A DNA stretch of 64,000 nucleotides from Paenibacillus ihumii (GTDB lineage Bacteria; Bacillota; Bacilli; Paenibacillales; Paenibacillaceae). Position numbers and translations under genes: made by a program. Every line of letters starts with the position of its first letter. The stretch's first letter is position 1. Below, piece after piece: positions 63,123-64,000 of this stretch. Location of the stretch: NCBI RefSeq assembly GCF_001403875.1, contig NZ_LN884299.1, positions 3,561,674 through 3,625,673 on the forward strand, written 5' to 3'. Below the pieces are notes generated by a model. The model did no database searches. It had not been told where the DNA came from and was given only the letters and a program-made list of their open reading frames with translations.

Positions 63123-63947
63123 CTACTTCACTGAACCCATCATTCCCGCCACGAAATGCTTCTGCATCAGGAAGAATACCAGCGCCGTAGGCAGCGTGGC
63201 GATGACAATCGCCAGCATAATGAGGCCGTAATCCGGCGAGTAGCCCGACCCCAGATTGGAGATGAGCAGCGGGATCGTCTTCTGCTCCGGAGATTGCAGC
63301 ACAATGAGCGGCCACAGATAATTGTTCCAGCTTGACATGAACGTTATGATGCCTGCAGCAGCGTAGGTCGTCTTCATCGTTGGCATGAATATTTTGAAAA
63401 AAATACCAAGCTCGCTCAGCCCGTCAATGCGCCCGGCCTCCACCATATCCTTGGGAAACATTTTGGAATTCTGGCGGAAGAAGAAAATCAGGAACGCTGT
63501 CGTAATCGTCGGCAGCATGACCGAAGCCATCGTATCGATCCCAATCGCCGGAACGGTGCCGGAAATATTCGCGAACATCCGGTAGAGCGGGATCATTAGA
63601 GCCGCAAACGGAATCATCATCGATAACAGTAAAATATTGAACACGATGTCCTTCGCCCTGCTGCGAAATATTTCAAAGCCATATCCAGCCAGCGAAGCGA
63701 TGACAATGGCCAAAATCGTCGTCAGCACGGAGATCCTTGCGGAGTTCCATAATGACGTCCATAGGTCGGTCGATTCCGCCAGCTTCGTGAAATTATCCAG
63801 CAAATGATTGCCGGGCAGCAGCCGCCCCTTGGTGACATCGACCGATTTGTTCGTGGCGCTCACGACCATCCACAAGAAGGGGAAAATCGAGACGAAAGCC
63901 GCTCCGCCGAGAAATGCGTAAGTGCCTATCCGCTTCAGCTTCCTCAT
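63123..63947 (-). CDS. ABC sugar transporter permease, MalG/AraQ type
   Basis: 274 residues, six helices (first in AFLGGAAFVSIFPFLWMVV). EAA loop EAGRIDGLSELGIFFKI about residue 170. C-terminus FVAGMMGSVK. CAGGTG lies seven bases before the ATG, which overlaps the previous permease's stop by four bases. With the downstream beta-galactosidase it suggests a galactoside importer. Confidence 0.92.
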   Translation of the reverse strand: MRKLKRIGTYAFLGGAAFVSIFPFLWMVVSATNKSVDVTKGRLLPGNHLLDNFTKLAESTDLWTSLWNSARISVLTTILAIVIASLAGYGFEIFRSRAKDIVFNILLLSMMIPFAALMIPLYRMFANISGTVPAIGIDTMASVMLPTITTAFLIFFFRQNSKMFPKDMVEAGRIDGLSELGIFFKIFMPTMKTTYAAAGIITFMSSWNNYLWPLIVLQSPEQKTIPLLISNLGSGYSPDYGLIMLAIVIATLPTALVFFLMQKHFVAGMMGSVK

Positions 63948-64000
63948 TTTTTATCACCTGCCACCTTAAATTGAAGAATGGACAACAGAACGATGATGAC
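63944..64000 (-). CDS. ABC transporter permease, C-terminal fragment (continues outside window)
   Basis: Only the last 18 residues are in the window (VIIVLLSILQFKVAGDKK then TGA). They match the end of a MalF-type permease, with a final helix and the QFK ending, and overlap the 63123 permease start by four bases (ATGA). The identification rests on this ending and on operon position. Confidence 0.75.
   Translation of the reverse strand, partial: VIIVLLSILQFKVAGDKK

Overview
The window looks like a chromosomal segment of a Paenibacillus-type Gram-positive soil or plant-associated bacterium. The evidence is an S-layer-homology surface protein, several CUT1 sugar transporters encoded without an ATPase, YesM/YesN-type two-component regulators, membrane-bound AraC regulators of the YtdP type, LipO-like solute-binding lipoproteins, strong AGGAGG ribosome sites with frequent TTG/GTG starts, and many glycosidases. 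The genus is inferred from gene content, not from a marker gene. No tRNA, rRNA, transposase, phage gene or CRISPR array was found.

Layout. 1-2 kb: end of an SLH protein and an L,D-transpeptidase. 2.4-12 kb: beta-mannosidase (GH2), divergent from a sugar ABC importer (binding protein plus two permeases) and a YesMN two-component pair, with a CcpA (cre) match in the shared upstream region. 12-13.6 kb: non-coding modular repeat (element A). 13.6-19 kb: GH4 alpha-galactosidase with its AraC regulator, a second AraC regulator and a GH27 alpha-galactosidase. Together with the mannosidase these suggest use of galactomannan or galacto-manno-oligosaccharides.

19-41 kb is a pectin/rhamnogalacturonan locus. 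On the minus strand: two LipO-like binding proteins, two permeases, GH105 unsaturated-uronyl hydrolase, GH28 polygalacturonase, an alpha/beta-hydrolase, a pectin methylesterase and a truncated GH43 remnant. On the plus strand: a YtdP-like regulator, a LacI regulator, uxaB-uxaA-uxaC for galacturonate, an esterase, a rhamnogalacturonan acetylesterase and a TIM-barrel sugar isomerase. None of the pectin enzymes has a signal peptide, so the sequence suggests that oligosaccharides are imported and trimmed in the cytoplasm. A 730-bp array of 52-bp hairpin repeats separates lacI from uxaB.

41-48 kb: a minus-strand set with ManNAc-6-P epimerase (nanE), a complete CUT1 importer, a DUF4127 protein and an RpiR regulator, which looks like an uncharacterised amino-sugar uptake system. 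48-50 kb: a PAP2 phosphatase followed by element B, which has the same modular architecture as element A. 50-59 kb: a lipoprotein, an FMN-riboswitch-controlled EamA transporter (probable riboflavin importer), a FetAB-type ABC pair, metNIQ, a stalk-domain protein, a thioredoxin-like protein and an SDR. 59.5-64 kb: GH2 beta-galactosidase and the start of another sugar importer running off the window.

The main unexplained signals are the twin modular non-coding elements A and B, the 52-bp hairpin array, the nanE-ABC-DUF4127-RpiR cassette, and the repeated placement of a stem-loop between binding-protein and permease genes.
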